A DNA stretch of 64,000 bases from CALDTK01 sp965215115 (GCA_965215115.1 OZ244050.1:4712001-4776000); one strand, 5' to 3'. Numbered from the stretch's first letter, positions 52,112 through 61,173 are shown. A program made the numbers and translations. Notes: generated by a model not told the origin, from the sequence alone.

Positions 52112-53416
52112 ATGCAGGTAGCGCTACGACTTTCCTCCCCCGCACTGGCACTCACGCTCCTGCTGGCGGGCTGTTCGCGCAACGTCGCCCTCGAGGCCGT
52201 CGCCCGGGAGGGGCTCTTCGCGACTGACTTCACGGGCTTCATCCTCGTGGACCCGGCCACCGGTGAGGTCCTCGCCGAGCGGGACGCCGACAAGCTCTAC
52301 ACCCCGGCCAGCAACACGAAGTTGCTCACCACGGCCACCTGCCTGGCGTGGCTGCCGAACGATTCAATCCCGGCGCTGAGCTACCGCTACGACGAGGATA
52401 CGCTGCGGCTCTGGGGACTGGCCTACCCCGATCTGGCCGCCGGTGACGTGCCCTACAACGCCCGGATACGGCGGGTCCTGCGCGAACACCCCGGCCCGGT
52501 CGAAGTCGGTCTCCACGGCTACGCTACCCTACCGCGCTTCGGGGGCGGCTGGATGTGGGACGACTACGTGAGCGACTACATGCGGGAGCGCTCGGGTTTG
52601 CCCGTGTACAGGAACGCTTTGCGGGCTTGGCGCCAAAACGGGACCTGGTCCTCGCAGCCGAGCTTCGTCGTCGTCCGCGAGTCCGGGGTTTTGCCGCAAG
52701 GCGAACTACAGCGCGCGGAGGCGAGCAACCGCTTCGAGGCTTCCGCCAAAACTCGTGAACTCGACACGCTCACCGCCCCGCTGTACGGGGCACAGGACCT
52801 CGCGGCCCAACTGCTCGAGGACTGGTGCGGTCGCCCGGTCCGCTACCACTCCGAGGCCCTGCCCGCGGATTGGCGCACGCGCGTCTGGCCCGGAGCGCCC
52901 CGCGACTCCCTGCTGCGCGCGATGATGCTGCCGAGCGACAATTTCGCCGCCGAGCAGTTGCTGCTCGCCGCCGGTCTCTACGCCCACGGCCTCACCGACG
53001 GGGACGCCATCCGCGAGCGCTCGGCGGCCGAGGTGTTGCGACTCGCGCCCCCGAGCCTCTACTGGGCCGACGGCAGTGGCCTGAGTCACTACAACATGGT
53101 GGCGCCCCGGGCGCTGGTGGGGCTGCTGTCTAATCTGTACCAAAACTACGAGTGGCCCGCGCTGAAGCGCCTGCTCGTGACCGGCGGCGTCGACGGGACC
53201 GTGGCGCGGCACTACGCCGGCGGACCCGGGCGCGGGCCCTACGTCTGGGGCAAGACCGGGTCCCTGCGGCACAACCACTGCCTGAGTGGCTTCCTGCGGG
53301 CGGACTCCGGGCGGATGCTCGCCTTTAGTTTTATGCACAACCACTTCGCGGGTTCGAGCGCGGAGTACAAGGCCGCCATGGAGCGGGTCCTGGTGTCGAT
53401 CCGAGACCAGTACTGA
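52112..53416 (+). CDS. dacB: D-alanyl-D-alanine carboxypeptidase/endopeptidase (PBP4-type, S13)
   Basis: A 434-residue lipoprotein (ALTLLLAGCSRN) of the S13 peptidase family, trimming peptidoglycan stem peptides. The active-site triad is TPASNTKLLT (SxxK), LPSDNFAAEQ (SxN) and VWGKTGSLRH (KTG). Normal length. Three hairpin-repeat copies fall within 129 bases (52624, 52688, 52738), reading WRQN, VLPQGE and ASAKT, the tightest cluster in the window. Confidence 0.9.
   Translation: MQVALRLSSPALALTLLLAGCSRNVALEAVAREGLFATDFTGFILVDPATGEVLAERDADKLYTPASNTKLLTTATCLAWLPNDSIPALSYRYDEDTLRLWGLAYPDLAAGDVPYNARIRRVLREHPGPVEVGLHGYATLPRFGGGWMWDDYVSDYMRERSGLPVYRNALRAWRQNGTWSSQPSFVVVRESGVLPQGELQRAEASNRFEASAKTRELDTLTAPLYGAQDLAAQLLEDWCGRPVRYHSEALPADWRTRVWPGAPRDSLLRAMMLPSDNFAAEQLLLAAGLYAHGLTDGDAIRERSAAEVLRLAPPSLYWADGSGLSHYNMVAPRALVGLLSNLYQNYEWPALKRLLVTGGVDGTVARHYAGGPGRGPYVWGKTGSLRHNHCLSGFLRADSGRMLAFSFMHNHFAGSSAEYKAAMERVLVSIRDQY
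52624..52639 (-). repeat. GTTTT-hairpin repeat variant, stem GGC/GCC, 5-base loop GCCAA
   Basis: 16-base form in dacB (WRQN); one extra loop base. Confidence 0.65.
52688..52702 (+). repeat. GTTTT-hairpin repeat, stem GCC/GGC, loop GCAA
   Basis: Strict copy, sense in dacB (VLPQG). Confidence 0.9.
52738..52752 (-). repeat. GTTTT-hairpin repeat, stem GGC/GCC, loop GGAA
   Basis: Strict copy, antisense in dacB (ASAKT). Confidence 0.9.
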
Positions 53417-53418
53417 AC

Positions 53419-54390
53419 GTGGCGACCCAAACTACCTCGAAGCTCCTCGGCGACCTGCCGCCGGCCTGGGCGCAGACGCTCGCGGAGTACGCCGGCCACA
53501 TGCGCGTGGAGAGGGGCTACTCCAAGCACACCGTGGAGGCATACCTGCGCGACGTGCGGAAGCTGATCGAACACCTGGCTGCGGACAGTGCGGAAGCGGC
53601 GGACGTCTCGCGCCTCGCGATCGGCCCGGACCGCGTCAAGGAGCGCCACGTACGGTCCTTACTGAAGGAGTTGTACGAACTCGGTCTGGCGCAAACGACG
53701 GTGGGGCGGGTGCTCTCGGGCATCAACGGCTTCTACCTGTACCGGCTGCGCCAGGGCTACCAGGAGGCTTCGCCGACGGCGCAGCTGGAGTCGGTGCCGC
53801 TTCCGCGAAAACTTCCTGTCGTACTGGAGGTAGACGAGGTGCGGGCGTTGATTGCGCAGATCGACCACAGCACGCCGGAGGGGCTCCGCAACCGGGCCAT
53901 CGTCGAGTTCCTGTACGCCTGCGGTATGCGCGTGAGCGAACTCACGCAGCTGCGACTGGGCCAACTGTTCCTCGAGGCGGGGTTCATCCGCGTGATCGGC
54001 AAGGGCCAGCGCGAGCGCCTGATCCCGATCGGCGACGAGGCCGTGCGTCACTGGCGGATCTACGAGGAGCACGTCCGGCGGGGGTTCGACGGAAAGGCAC
54101 TCCCCCAGCCCGAGGTCTGCTTCCTGAACCGGCGCGGCGCCCCGCTGACGCGGAACATGATCTTCATGATCGTGCGCGACCTCGGACGCGGGGCGGGCAT
54201 CGGGCGGCCCGTAGGTCCGCACACGCTGCGGCACAGTTTCGCGACCCACCTGATCGAGGGCGGCGCCGACCTGCGCAGCGTGCAGGAGATGCTCGGGCAC
54301 GCCAGTATCACCACCACGGAGCGGTACACCCACCTCGATATCTCGCACCTACGGCAGGTGCTGGAGACTTGTCACCCGCTGCTGCGCTGA
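53419..54390 (+). CDS. xerD: Site-specific tyrosine recombinase XerD
   Basis: The 323-residue recombinase resolves chromosome dimers at dif. An N-terminal SAM-like domain (LAEYAGHMRVERGYSKHTVEAYLRDVRKL) precedes the catalytic domain with Arg in YACGMRVSELTQL, HxxR in HTLRHSFATH, His in MLGHASITTTERY and the nucleophile tyrosine in the same motif. GTG 53419 starts 2 bases after dacB. The length and the absence of phage genes fit XerD rather than an integrase. Confidence 0.93.
   Translation: MATQTTSKLLGDLPPAWAQTLAEYAGHMRVERGYSKHTVEAYLRDVRKLIEHLAADSAEAADVSRLAIGPDRVKERHVRSLLKELYELGLAQTTVGRVLSGINGFYLYRLRQGYQEASPTAQLESVPLPRKLPVVLEVDEVRALIAQIDHSTPEGLRNRAIVEFLYACGMRVSELTQLRLGQLFLEAGFIRVIGKGQRERLIPIGDEAVRHWRIYEEHVRRGFDGKALPQPEVCFLNRRGAPLTRNMIFMIVRDLGRGAGIGRPVGPHTLRHSFATHLIEGGADLRSVQEMLGHASITTTERYTHLDISHLRQVLETCHPLLR
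53798..53812 (-). repeat. GTTTT-hairpin repeat, stem CGC/GCG, loop GGAA
   Basis: Strict copy with a rare stem, antisense in xerD (LPRKL). Confidence 0.85.
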
Positions 54391-54406
54391 GACTCGTACG
54401 AGTCTC
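54389..54406. repeat. Perfect 18-bp palindrome at the xerD stop codon
   Basis: GAGACTCGTACGAGTCTC is a perfect palindrome beginning inside the xerD TGA. Followed by ACAAAAAAAC, it may be a hairpin for transcription ending or a protein-binding site. It is not a dif-type 11-6-11 site. Confidence 0.6.
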
Positions 54407-54408
54407 AC

Positions 54409-54443
54409 AAAAAAACGCCCCCGCGACGAGGTCACGGGGGCGT
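54409..54443 (-). terminator. Intrinsic terminator of the minus-strand coiled-coil gene
   Basis: Read on the minus strand, ACGCCCCCG (54443-54435) pairs with CGGGGGCGT (54423-54415) and is followed by seven T. It stands 55 bases beyond the stop at 54498. Confidence 0.88.
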
Positions 54444-54497
54444 CCTGGGCTTGGATGGATTGAGCGTCTGGTGCAGCCTAAGCGCCAGCAGACGTAA

Positions 54498-55157
54498 TTA
54501 CTTAGGCGCCTTGGAACCTGCGGACTTAGGATCGCGCATCGGCGCGGGCGCTACTTCCGGGGCGGGCATGTCCTCGATCATCTCCTCGACGGCCTCGGTG
54601 GCTTCTTTGACCTGCTCGTGCTTGGCGTCGATGATCTCCTCGACGTACTCGTCCATCTCCTCGATGAGTTCGGCGTCGGCCTCTTGGACGATCTCGGCGG
54701 ATTTTTGGTTAATCTTCTCGCGGTCCTCGCGCAGTTCCATGCGCTCCTCGGCGATCTTGGTGGCCTCGGCGGTGTAGTCGTCGTTGATCTTCGCCCTGCG
54801 CGCCTCGTCGCGGCCGGCGGCCTCGAGTTGGGCGTCGCGCTCGGCCTGGCGCTCGGCGAGCTCGGCGTCGAGGGCGGCCTCGCGCTCGTCGACGCGGGCG
54901 AGCTTGGCCTCGTTGATGGCCTTCGTCTCGGCGATCTCGCGGTCGCGGCGGTTGAGGTCTTTGGTGAGGTCCTCCGAGGCGTCCTTCACTTCGTTGTTGA
55001 ACTCGGCTTCCTCCTCGGCGAATTCTTCGGCGACCTCGCGGGTGGCCGTGGTTTCCATCTCGGCCTGTGCGGCGCGAGTGGTTTGGGCGTGGAGACCGGG
55101 GACGGCGCCGGCGGCGGTAAGGAGTAGGGCGATCGCGGTGGTGGCGAATGATTTCAT
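54498..55157 (-). CDS. Secreted acidic coiled-coil protein
   Basis: A 219-residue protein with a clear signal peptide (TTAIALLLTAAGAVPGLHAQ). The mature protein is almost all charged helix rich in E, A, D and R (REVAEEFAEEEAEFNNEVKDASEDLTKDLNRRDREIAETKAINEAKLARVDEREAALDAELAERQAERDAQLE), i.e. one long periplasmic coiled coil, with a proline-rich tail (MPAPEVAPAPMRDPKSAG). No family recognised. Confidence 0.75.
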   Translation of the reverse strand: MKSFATTAIALLLTAAGAVPGLHAQTTRAAQAEMETTATREVAEEFAEEEAEFNNEVKDASEDLTKDLNRRDREIAETKAINEAKLARVDEREAALDAELAERQAERDAQLEAAGRDEARRAKINDDYTAEATKIAEERMELREDREKINQKSAEIVQEADAELIEEMDEYVEEIIDAKHEQVKEATEAVEEMIEDMPAPEVAPAPMRDPKSAGSKAPK

Positions 55158-55300
55158 GTGGATGGGTTTGTGGTATAGCAACGTCCGAACGAGGGGCAAA
55201 GGTTTGTTTTCGAACGAGTCCGGGCCTGCGTACGGGCGCCCGGCCGAACCGATTACAAACCGAGGCCACCCAAGGGTATAGGCAAGGGGCCCGGTTATGA

Positions 55301-55315
55301 GTTTTGCCGAAAGGC
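55301..55315 (+). repeat. GTTTT-hairpin repeat, stem GCC/GGC, loop GAAA
   Basis: Strict copy just upstream of the likely promoter of the LytS gene. Confidence 0.9.
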
Positions 55316-55342
55316 GAATGGCGTACGCCTTACTTTCAGGCT

Positions 55343-57373
55343 GTGTCTATCCCCGAGCGTGCCGCGACGGCCGCGCTGCATGTGGTGTTTGCCCTCCTCC
55401 TGACCACCGCGTACGCCGCAGCACAGGAGTGTCACCAGGTGGACCACGCGCCCGGCCGCGGAGCACAAACCCTCTACGACTTACAGGAATACCATCCCGC
55501 GGACTGCGGAGCCGACGCAAACGAGATCCGAACGGCGCCCCCGACGGACGTGGCCGGCTGGAGGAGGATCCGCGAGGAGTACTACGGCAGCGACGACGGC
55601 GCTTGTCACTGGTTCAAGGTCTGCGTGCGGTTCGACCGTCGGGACACGGTATACCTCGAGACGGGGGTACTCCACGGCAGCGAGATCTACGTCTTCCGCG
55701 ACGGAGCACTGGAGGCGGAGCTCTCGATGGGGAATGCCCTCCCGTTGGCCGAGCGGGCCAGCGCCCTGGTGTGGTCGCGGACCTACAGCAACACCGCGAA
55801 GATGGCCTTCGCGCCCGGGCGCTACGACATCGTGTACCGCACCCAGAATCCCCACGGGCCCAGTCTGTTCGCGACGTTCGCCAGGAAATCCCTCACGATC
55901 CACGGCGCGGCGGCGATGGAGGCCGACGCCCGGCGCCACCAGGTGATCTCGGCCTTCGTGCTGGGCTGGATGGTCTTGCTGGTGATCTACCAGCTGATGC
56001 TGTATTCGTTGAGCGGTCACCCGTTGACGAAGTGGTTTTTGTACTTCTCCGTGAGCCAGACCCTGTACCTGTGCTACGAGGACGGGATTGCCGTGGCGCT
56101 CCTGCCGGGACTGGTGTTCGACGAAATCCTGTTGATCCTCACCGCGGTGCTGACGCCCTACCTCTTCTTCCGCTTCATGCGGGCGCTGCTGCTCGAGTTG
56201 GGTGCCCGCCCCCGGATCGATACGATGCTGCGGTGGTTCGGGTACGAAAAGCTGGCGCTCGGGTGCGTGTGGATGGGGCTTTACTGCGCGAGTCTCGCCA
56301 GCGTGGGCGCGGCGGCCAACGCCCTCGGCTACGTCGGCATCTGGTACCGGGCCGTGTTGCTGCTGCAGATCCTCGCCACGATCCCGGTGTTCGTGATGAC
56401 CTACCGCGACTACGACACCGCCGCAGTCAAGGCGATTACCGCAAGCGTCCTGGCACTCGCTATTTGCGTATTCCTGTTCTTCTCGAAGAGTTTCCTGGCA
56501 TTGTTCGCCGGCGTTGCCGCCGTCGGGGCATACTTATCGCTGATCTCTCCGATCCATCAGTACCTCACCGAGATAGGGGCGTCTCTGATGTCGCTGGGAT
56601 TCGGCCTGGCGGTAGTCTTGTTGGTCCGCCGTCGCGAGCGCGTCCGGGAGCGGACCTTCGGGGAGGAGTTGCTGCAGGTAGAGATGTCGGCCCTGCGGGC
56701 GCAGATGAATCCGCACTTCCTATTCAACGGCCTCAACTCGATCAAGCTGTTCGTGATCCGCAACGAACCGAAGGCGGCCTCGGACTACCTCACGAAGTTC
56801 AGCAGACTCATCCGGCTGATACTGGAGAATAGCAAGCGGGCCCTGGTGCCGCTGAGCCTCGACCTGCAGGCGCTCCGGATCTACGTCGAGCTCGAGAGCC
56901 TCCGGTTCACGAAACGCTTCGAGTACGAGTTCCGCATCGGCGCGGAGGTCGACACGGACTACGTGATGATCCCGCCGATGCTGGTGCAGCCCTACGTCGA
57001 GAACGCCATCTGGCACGGGCTGCTCCACAAGGAGGACGGCGTCGGGCGGCTCTCGATCTCCATCCGGGCGACTCCCGCCAACCGGCTCGTGATCGCGATT
57101 CGCGACAACGGCGTCGGCCGCAGCGCTGCCCTACACGCGAAGAGCCGCTCGGCGACGCTGAAGAAGAGCCTCGGGATGGACATCAGCAGCGAGCGCCTCA
57201 AGAAACTCGGCGAGGCCTACGACTTCACCGCCGAGGTGACCGTGACCGACCTGACGTCCGACGGGCAGGCAGTCGGCACCGAGGTGATCATCTCCCTCAC
57301 CTACCTCACGGACCACCCGCAGGCCAAGAACGCCCCCGGGCCCGGTTCCAGGACACAAACCCTTACGACATGA
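55343..57373 (+). CDS. LytS-type sensor histidine kinase with 7TM receptor module
   Basis: A 676-residue membrane kinase. A signal peptide (AALHVVFALLLTTAYAAAQ) is followed by a beta-sandwich sensor (7TMR-DISM extracellular-like; WRRIREEYYGSDDGACHWFKVCVRFDRRDTVYLETG), seven hydrophobic helices (about 205-430), and a His_kinase domain with LRAQMNPHFLFNGLNSIKLFV and the ATPase motifs QPYVENAIWHGLLHK and IRDNGVGRS. GTG 55343 fits the signal peptide and a TACTTTCA element at 55331. The stop overlaps the LytTR gene start (ATGA). Confidence 0.9.
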   Translation: MSIPERAATAALHVVFALLLTTAYAAAQECHQVDHAPGRGAQTLYDLQEYHPADCGADANEIRTAPPTDVAGWRRIREEYYGSDDGACHWFKVCVRFDRRDTVYLETGVLHGSEIYVFRDGALEAELSMGNALPLAERASALVWSRTYSNTAKMAFAPGRYDIVYRTQNPHGPSLFATFARKSLTIHGAAAMEADARRHQVISAFVLGWMVLLVIYQLMLYSLSGHPLTKWFLYFSVSQTLYLCYEDGIAVALLPGLVFDEILLILTAVLTPYLFFRFMRALLLELGARPRIDTMLRWFGYEKLALGCVWMGLYCASLASVGAAANALGYVGIWYRAVLLLQILATIPVFVMTYRDYDTAAVKAITASVLALAICVFLFFSKSFLALFAGVAAVGAYLSLISPIHQYLTEIGASLMSLGFGLAVVLLVRRRERVRERTFGEELLQVEMSALRAQMNPHFLFNGLNSIKLFVIRNEPKAASDYLTKFSRLIRLILENSKRALVPLSLDLQALRIYVELESLRFTKRFEYEFRIGAEVDTDYVMIPPMLVQPYVENAIWHGLLHKEDGVGRLSISIRATPANRLVIAIRDNGVGRSAALHAKSRSATLKKSLGMDISSERLKKLGEAYDFTAEVTVTDLTSDGQAVGTEVIISLTYLTDHPQAKNAPGPGSRTQTLTT

Positions 57374-58128
57374 AGACTACCGCCCCCGACGCCCTCACCG
57401 CCGTCATCGTCGACGACGAGCCGCACTGCATCGAGACCCTGGAGTGGGACCTCAAGACCTACGCCCCGTCCTGTAGTGTAATGGCCACCTTCGTGGACCC
57501 CAGGATGGCCCTCGCGGAGCTGCCAGTCCTGTCTCCGGACGTGCTGTTCCTGGATATAGAAATGCCCCACCTTAACGGCTTCGAACTGCTCGACCGCCTT
57601 CAGGAGCTGACGAGCCACCTCATCTTCACGACGGCCTACAGCCAGTACGCCGTGAAGGCCTTCCGGCACTCCGCGGTGGACTACCTCCTGAAGCCCGTCG
57701 ACGGCGAGGAGCTCGCCAGGGCGCTCGCGAAGGTGAACGTCGACCCAGAGCGCACCCGGGACCCGAATGCCCTCAAGGTGCTGTTCGACCAACTCAGCCT
57801 CGAGGAGGGTCGCTCGTCGAAACTCTCCCTGCCGACCTCCGACGGGTGGGAGTTGGTCGCGATCGCGGAGATCGTCCGGTGCCAGAGCGACGGCAGCTAC
57901 TCGTACATCTACCTCGCGGACGGCCGCCGGCTCACGATCAGTCGCAACCTAAAGCAGTTGGAAGACCCGCTGAGTGCGTACGGGTTCCAGCGGGTCCACC
58001 ACCGCCACCTCGTCAACGTGGCCCGGATCAGTAAGGTGATGCGCAACGGGTGCCTCCTCCTGTCGGACGGCAGCGAAATCGTCGTCTCGCGGGCGAAAAA
58101 GGACCAGGTGATGCGGCTGATACAGTGA
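57370..58128 (+). CDS. LytTR response regulator
   Basis: A 252-residue DNA-binding response regulator: receiver domain (VIVDDEPHCIETLEWDLK; phosphoacceptor Asp in VLFLDIEMPHLNGFELL; Lys in DYLLKPVDGEEL) and a C-terminal LytTR domain (LPTSDGWELVAIAEIVRCQSDGSYSYIYLADGRRL ... GFQRVHHRHLVNVARI). Translationally coupled to the upstream LytS kinase, so they form a two-component pair. Target genes are not evident. Confidence 0.95.
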   Translation: MKTTAPDALTAVIVDDEPHCIETLEWDLKTYAPSCSVMATFVDPRMALAELPVLSPDVLFLDIEMPHLNGFELLDRLQELTSHLIFTTAYSQYAVKAFRHSAVDYLLKPVDGEELARALAKVNVDPERTRDPNALKVLFDQLSLEEGRSSKLSLPTSDGWELVAIAEIVRCQSDGSYSYIYLADGRRLTISRNLKQLEDPLSAYGFQRVHHRHLVNVARISKVMRNGCLLLSDGSEIVVSRAKKDQVMRLIQ

Positions 58129-58158
58129 ACCACATCGGCGCGTCGCACTTTTGTGGAC

Positions 58159-60348
58159 ATGAAGCTGACTCATCTCGTGGCGGCGGCGCTGGCCGGTGCC
58201 CTCTGCACGCCCGCCTGCCAGTCCACCAAATCGACCACGGCCACCCCATCCACGCCCACGACGGCAACGACCGCGACCGAGGCGCCCGCCGCGGAGCCAC
58301 CGGCGGCAATGGAGGCGTCGAAGCCCGGCCGCGGTATCAACCTGGCGTACATGGACACGTCCGTGGCCCCGGGGGAGGACTTCTTCCGGTACGTCAACGG
58401 TAAGTGGCTCGACGAGACGGAGATCCCGGCGGACCGCGAGCGCTGGGGGAGTTTCGATGAACTCCGCAAGACGACCGACGCGCAGACCCTGAGCGTCCTC
58501 GAGCAGGCCGCCGCCTCCGGGGCCTACGGCGCCGATACCGACCAGGGCAAGGCCGCTACGTTCTTCGCGCTCGCGATGGACACCGCGACGCGTGACGCGC
58601 AGGGGATCGCGCCGATCGAGGATCGCCTCGAGCGGATCCGGGGCCTGAAGACCTACGCCGACGTGATCGCGTACGAGAAGTCGGTTTTGCCGAAAGGCGG
58701 GAGCTCGCTGCTGGGCTTCGGGATCGGGAGCAACCCCAAGAACAGCAACGCGAAGGTGATCTACTTCGGGGGCGGCTCGCTCGGACTCCCGGACCGCGAC
58801 TACTACCTCGACACCGACACCGCGAGCGTGCGGCGCCGCGAAATGTACGTCGGGCACGTGGCGCGTATGCTGCGTTACGCCGGGTACACGGCGGGGGAGA
58901 GCAAGCTCGCCGCCCCGCGCGTCATGGAGGTGGAGACGCGGATCGCGGAGTCGAAGCTCGACAAGGTGGCCCGGCGCGACCCTTACAAGCGCTACAACCC
59001 GCGTTCGCTCGCGCAACTCCAGACCGAGGTGCCGGCCGTGGACTGGGCGACCTTCTTTACCGACAATGGCCTGGCCGCGCCGGACACGGTGATCGTCGGT
59101 GAGGTGGCCTACCTCGAGCTGCTCGCCGAGGCGATGCCTTCCGCGGCGGACGCGAAGAAGGGTATGGGTCCGGCTTCCGCCAAAACCGGCCGATTCGACA
59201 TGCAATCCCTGCGGGACTACCTCACGTGGCAGCTCATCGACGGGGCGGCCAACTCCTTGAGCACCGAGATCGAGCGGGCCAACTGGGAGTTCTACTCGCA
59301 GGAGCTCCGCGGGGCCAAGCAACAGCGCCCGCGCGAGGAAACCGCGGTGGCGAGCGTGAACGGCGTCCTCGGCGAGGCGGTCGGGAAGCTCTACGTCGAC
59401 GAGTACTTCCCGGCGGAGGCCAAGGCCAAGGCCGAGGAGATGGTCGGCAACCTCATCAAGGCCTACGCGGCGCGCATCCAGCAACTCGAGTGGATGAGCC
59501 CGGTGACGAAGGGGGAGGCCCTCGGGAAACTGGCCACCTTCCGCGTCAAGATCGGCTACCCCGACGAGTGGAAAGACTACTCCACGCTCGAGGTCAAACC
59601 GGCGAGCAAGGGCGGGACCTACCTGGCCGCCCGGGAGGCCGCGCGCCAGTGGAACTTCGAGAAGGACGTGCGGGAGGCCAACGACCCCGTCGACAAGGAC
59701 GAGTGGTTCATGAGTCCGCAGACCGTGAACGCCTACTACAACTCGGCCTACAACGAGATTGTGTTCCCGGCCGCGATCATGCAGCCGCCGTTCTACGACT
59801 ACCAGGCCGACGCGGCCGTCAACTACGGTGGCATCGGCGCGGTGATCGGGCACGAGATCAGCCACGGCTTCGACGACAAGGGCTCGCAGTACGACAAGGA
59901 CGGCAACCTGAAGTCCTGGTGGACGGACGCCGACCGCACGGCCTTCGACGCGCGCACCGGGGCACTGTCGGCGCAGTATAGCAAGTACGAGCCGCTGCCC
60001 GGCGTGAAGGTCAACGGCGACTTTACCCTCGGGGAGAACATCGGCGACCTCGGCGGCATCAACGCCGCCTACGACGCGCTCCAGATTCACCTGCGGGAGA
60101 ACGGCCACCCCGGCCTGATCGACGGCATGACGCCCGAGCAGCGGTTCTTCGTGAGCTGGGGGACGATCTGGCGGACGAAGTACCGCGACAAGGCCATCGA
60201 GAACCAGGTCAAGACCGATCCGCACTCCCCCGGTGAGTACCGGGCGATTGGCCCGGTGCTGAACCTCCAGAGCTTCTACGACGCCTTCGGCATCGAGCCC
60301 GGCGATGCTGGCTACGTGGCGCCGGAGGATCGGGTGGTGATTTGGTAG
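58159..60348 (+). CDS. M13-family zinc metallopeptidase (PepO/neprilysin-like)
   Basis: A 729-residue secreted endopeptidase. A signal peptide (LVAAALAGALCTPAC, possibly lipidated) leads into a Thr/Ala/Pro linker, the M13 N-terminal domain (APGEDFFRYVNGKWLDETEIPADRERWG) and the catalytic domain with IGHEISHGFDD (His 565), GENIGDLGGINAAYDAL and the family C-terminal motif RVIGPVxN-like YRAIGPVLNLQSFYDAF. ATG 58159 is preferred to GTG 58153. Two hairpin copies inside (58684, 59172). Confidence 0.95.
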   Translation: MKLTHLVAAALAGALCTPACQSTKSTTATPSTPTTATTATEAPAAEPPAAMEASKPGRGINLAYMDTSVAPGEDFFRYVNGKWLDETEIPADRERWGSFDELRKTTDAQTLSVLEQAAASGAYGADTDQGKAATFFALAMDTATRDAQGIAPIEDRLERIRGLKTYADVIAYEKSVLPKGGSSLLGFGIGSNPKNSNAKVIYFGGGSLGLPDRDYYLDTDTASVRRREMYVGHVARMLRYAGYTAGESKLAAPRVMEVETRIAESKLDKVARRDPYKRYNPRSLAQLQTEVPAVDWATFFTDNGLAAPDTVIVGEVAYLELLAEAMPSAADAKKGMGPASAKTGRFDMQSLRDYLTWQLIDGAANSLSTEIERANWEFYSQELRGAKQQRPREETAVASVNGVLGEAVGKLYVDEYFPAEAKAKAEEMVGNLIKAYAARIQQLEWMSPVTKGEALGKLATFRVKIGYPDEWKDYSTLEVKPASKGGTYLAAREAARQWNFEKDVREANDPVDKDEWFMSPQTVNAYYNSAYNEIVFPAAIMQPPFYDYQADAAVNYGGIGAVIGHEISHGFDDKGSQYDKDGNLKSWWTDADRTAFDARTGALSAQYSKYEPLPGVKVNGDFTLGENIGDLGGINAAYDALQIHLRENGHPGLIDGMTPEQRFFVSWGTIWRTKYRDKAIENQVKTDPHSPGEYRAIGPVLNLQSFYDAFGIEPGDAGYVAPEDRVVIW
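58684..58698 (+). repeat. GTTTT-hairpin repeat, stem GCC/GGC, loop GAAA
   Basis: Strict copy, sense in the M13 peptidase gene (VLPKGG). Confidence 0.9.
59172..59186 (-). repeat. GTTTT-hairpin repeat, stem GGC/GCC, loop GGAA
   Basis: Strict copy, antisense in the M13 peptidase gene (ASAKT). Confidence 0.9.
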
Positions 60349-60424
60349 GGCGCGGTGGTGGGACGTGCAAAGCGCAGGCCGTACCTTTAGCGGCAGCTAA
60401 ACTTGTAAACCTCAATTGTTTCCT

Positions 60425-60802
60425 ATGAAAAGCTGGCTCGAACACCGTCTCGACGAAGCCGCGCGCGGGGCGGGTGGGCAAAGGACCATCCGAGGTTGGA
60501 CTCTTGAGCCGATCAGAGATGTTTGGGGGGGGCGAATCGCTCATTCTTCACAGGTCAACGGTGGTTCAGCGTGCATAGGAGATACGCGGATAGCGGTCTG
60601 GATGCTCGTGGAACGTGTTCTTGCTGGCCATGCCTACGTAGAGATCGCGAATGGCTACCCGGACCTATCGGTTCAAGATGTGGAAATGGCTATGCATTAT
60701 CTTGCCGTCAATCCCGCAGAGGTGCTGGCGGACCTGCGCGATAATGAAGTAGGTAATTTTGCGGAGGTTTTTATTCGCGAGAGTATGCCCGAACTTAAGT
60801 GA
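60425..60802 (+). CDS. DUF433 antitoxin
   Basis: A 125-residue protein with a C-terminal DUF433 HTH-like domain: GGSACIGDTRIAVWMLVERVLAGHAYVEIANGYPDLSVQDVEMAMHYLAVNPAEV. In toxin-antitoxin pairs such proteins are antitoxins to DUF5615 toxins, and a DUF5615 gene follows with a 1-base stop/start overlap. The base composition is lower in GC than in the flanking core genes, which suggests acquisition. Confidence 0.88.
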   Translation: MKSWLEHRLDEAARGAGGQRTIRGWTLEPIRDVWGGRIAHSSQVNGGSACIGDTRIAVWMLVERVLAGHAYVEIANGYPDLSVQDVEMAMHYLAVNPAEVLADLRDNEVGNFAEVFIRESMPELK

Positions 60803-61173
60803 TGCGGCTACTAGCCGATGAGTGTCTGGACTTTAACCTCGTGAGTCTGCTCCGCGCCGCGGGATTTGATGTTCTTACCATTAGAGATTTGGGGCTCGAC
60901 AATCAAAGATTTACAGATCGTGATGTCTTGAAGACGGCGAATGAGCATCATCGATGCGTAATTACCGTAAATTACAAACACTACCGTGCCCTCTTTCACG
61001 AGGGACTGGCGCAGTGCCTAATCATCGTACTACGTTACCCCGCCTGGATGAAGACTGAGCAGCTGCACGAGCTAGTCGTCGATGAGCTCGCCGGTTGCCA
61101 GGCAAGTCCAGTGCGTCTCATCCGCATTGGGTTCGGATTGACGCCGCCTCCACCTCAGGTTTCAATGCGCTAA
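60802..61173 (+). CDS. DUF5615 PIN-like toxin
   Basis: A 123-residue PIN-fold protein: MRLLADECLDFNLVSLLRAAGFDVLTIRDLGLDN with the first acidic residues, NQRFTDRDVLKTANEHHRCVITVNYKHY with the second acidic pair, and a C-terminal strand. Likely an RNase toxin (DUF5615/VapC-like) controlled by the upstream DUF433 protein; intact in length. ATG 60802 overlaps the antitoxin stop (TGATG). Confidence 0.85.
   Translation: MRLLADECLDFNLVSLLRAAGFDVLTIRDLGLDNQRFTDRDVLKTANEHHRCVITVNYKHYRALFHEGLAQCLIIVLRYPAWMKTEQLHELVVDELAGCQASPVRLIRIGFGLTPPPPQVSMR

Noticed and set aside
54389..54406. dif site beside xerD
   Set aside because: The palindrome has no 6-base centre between 11-base arms and overlaps a stop codon in a terminator context.
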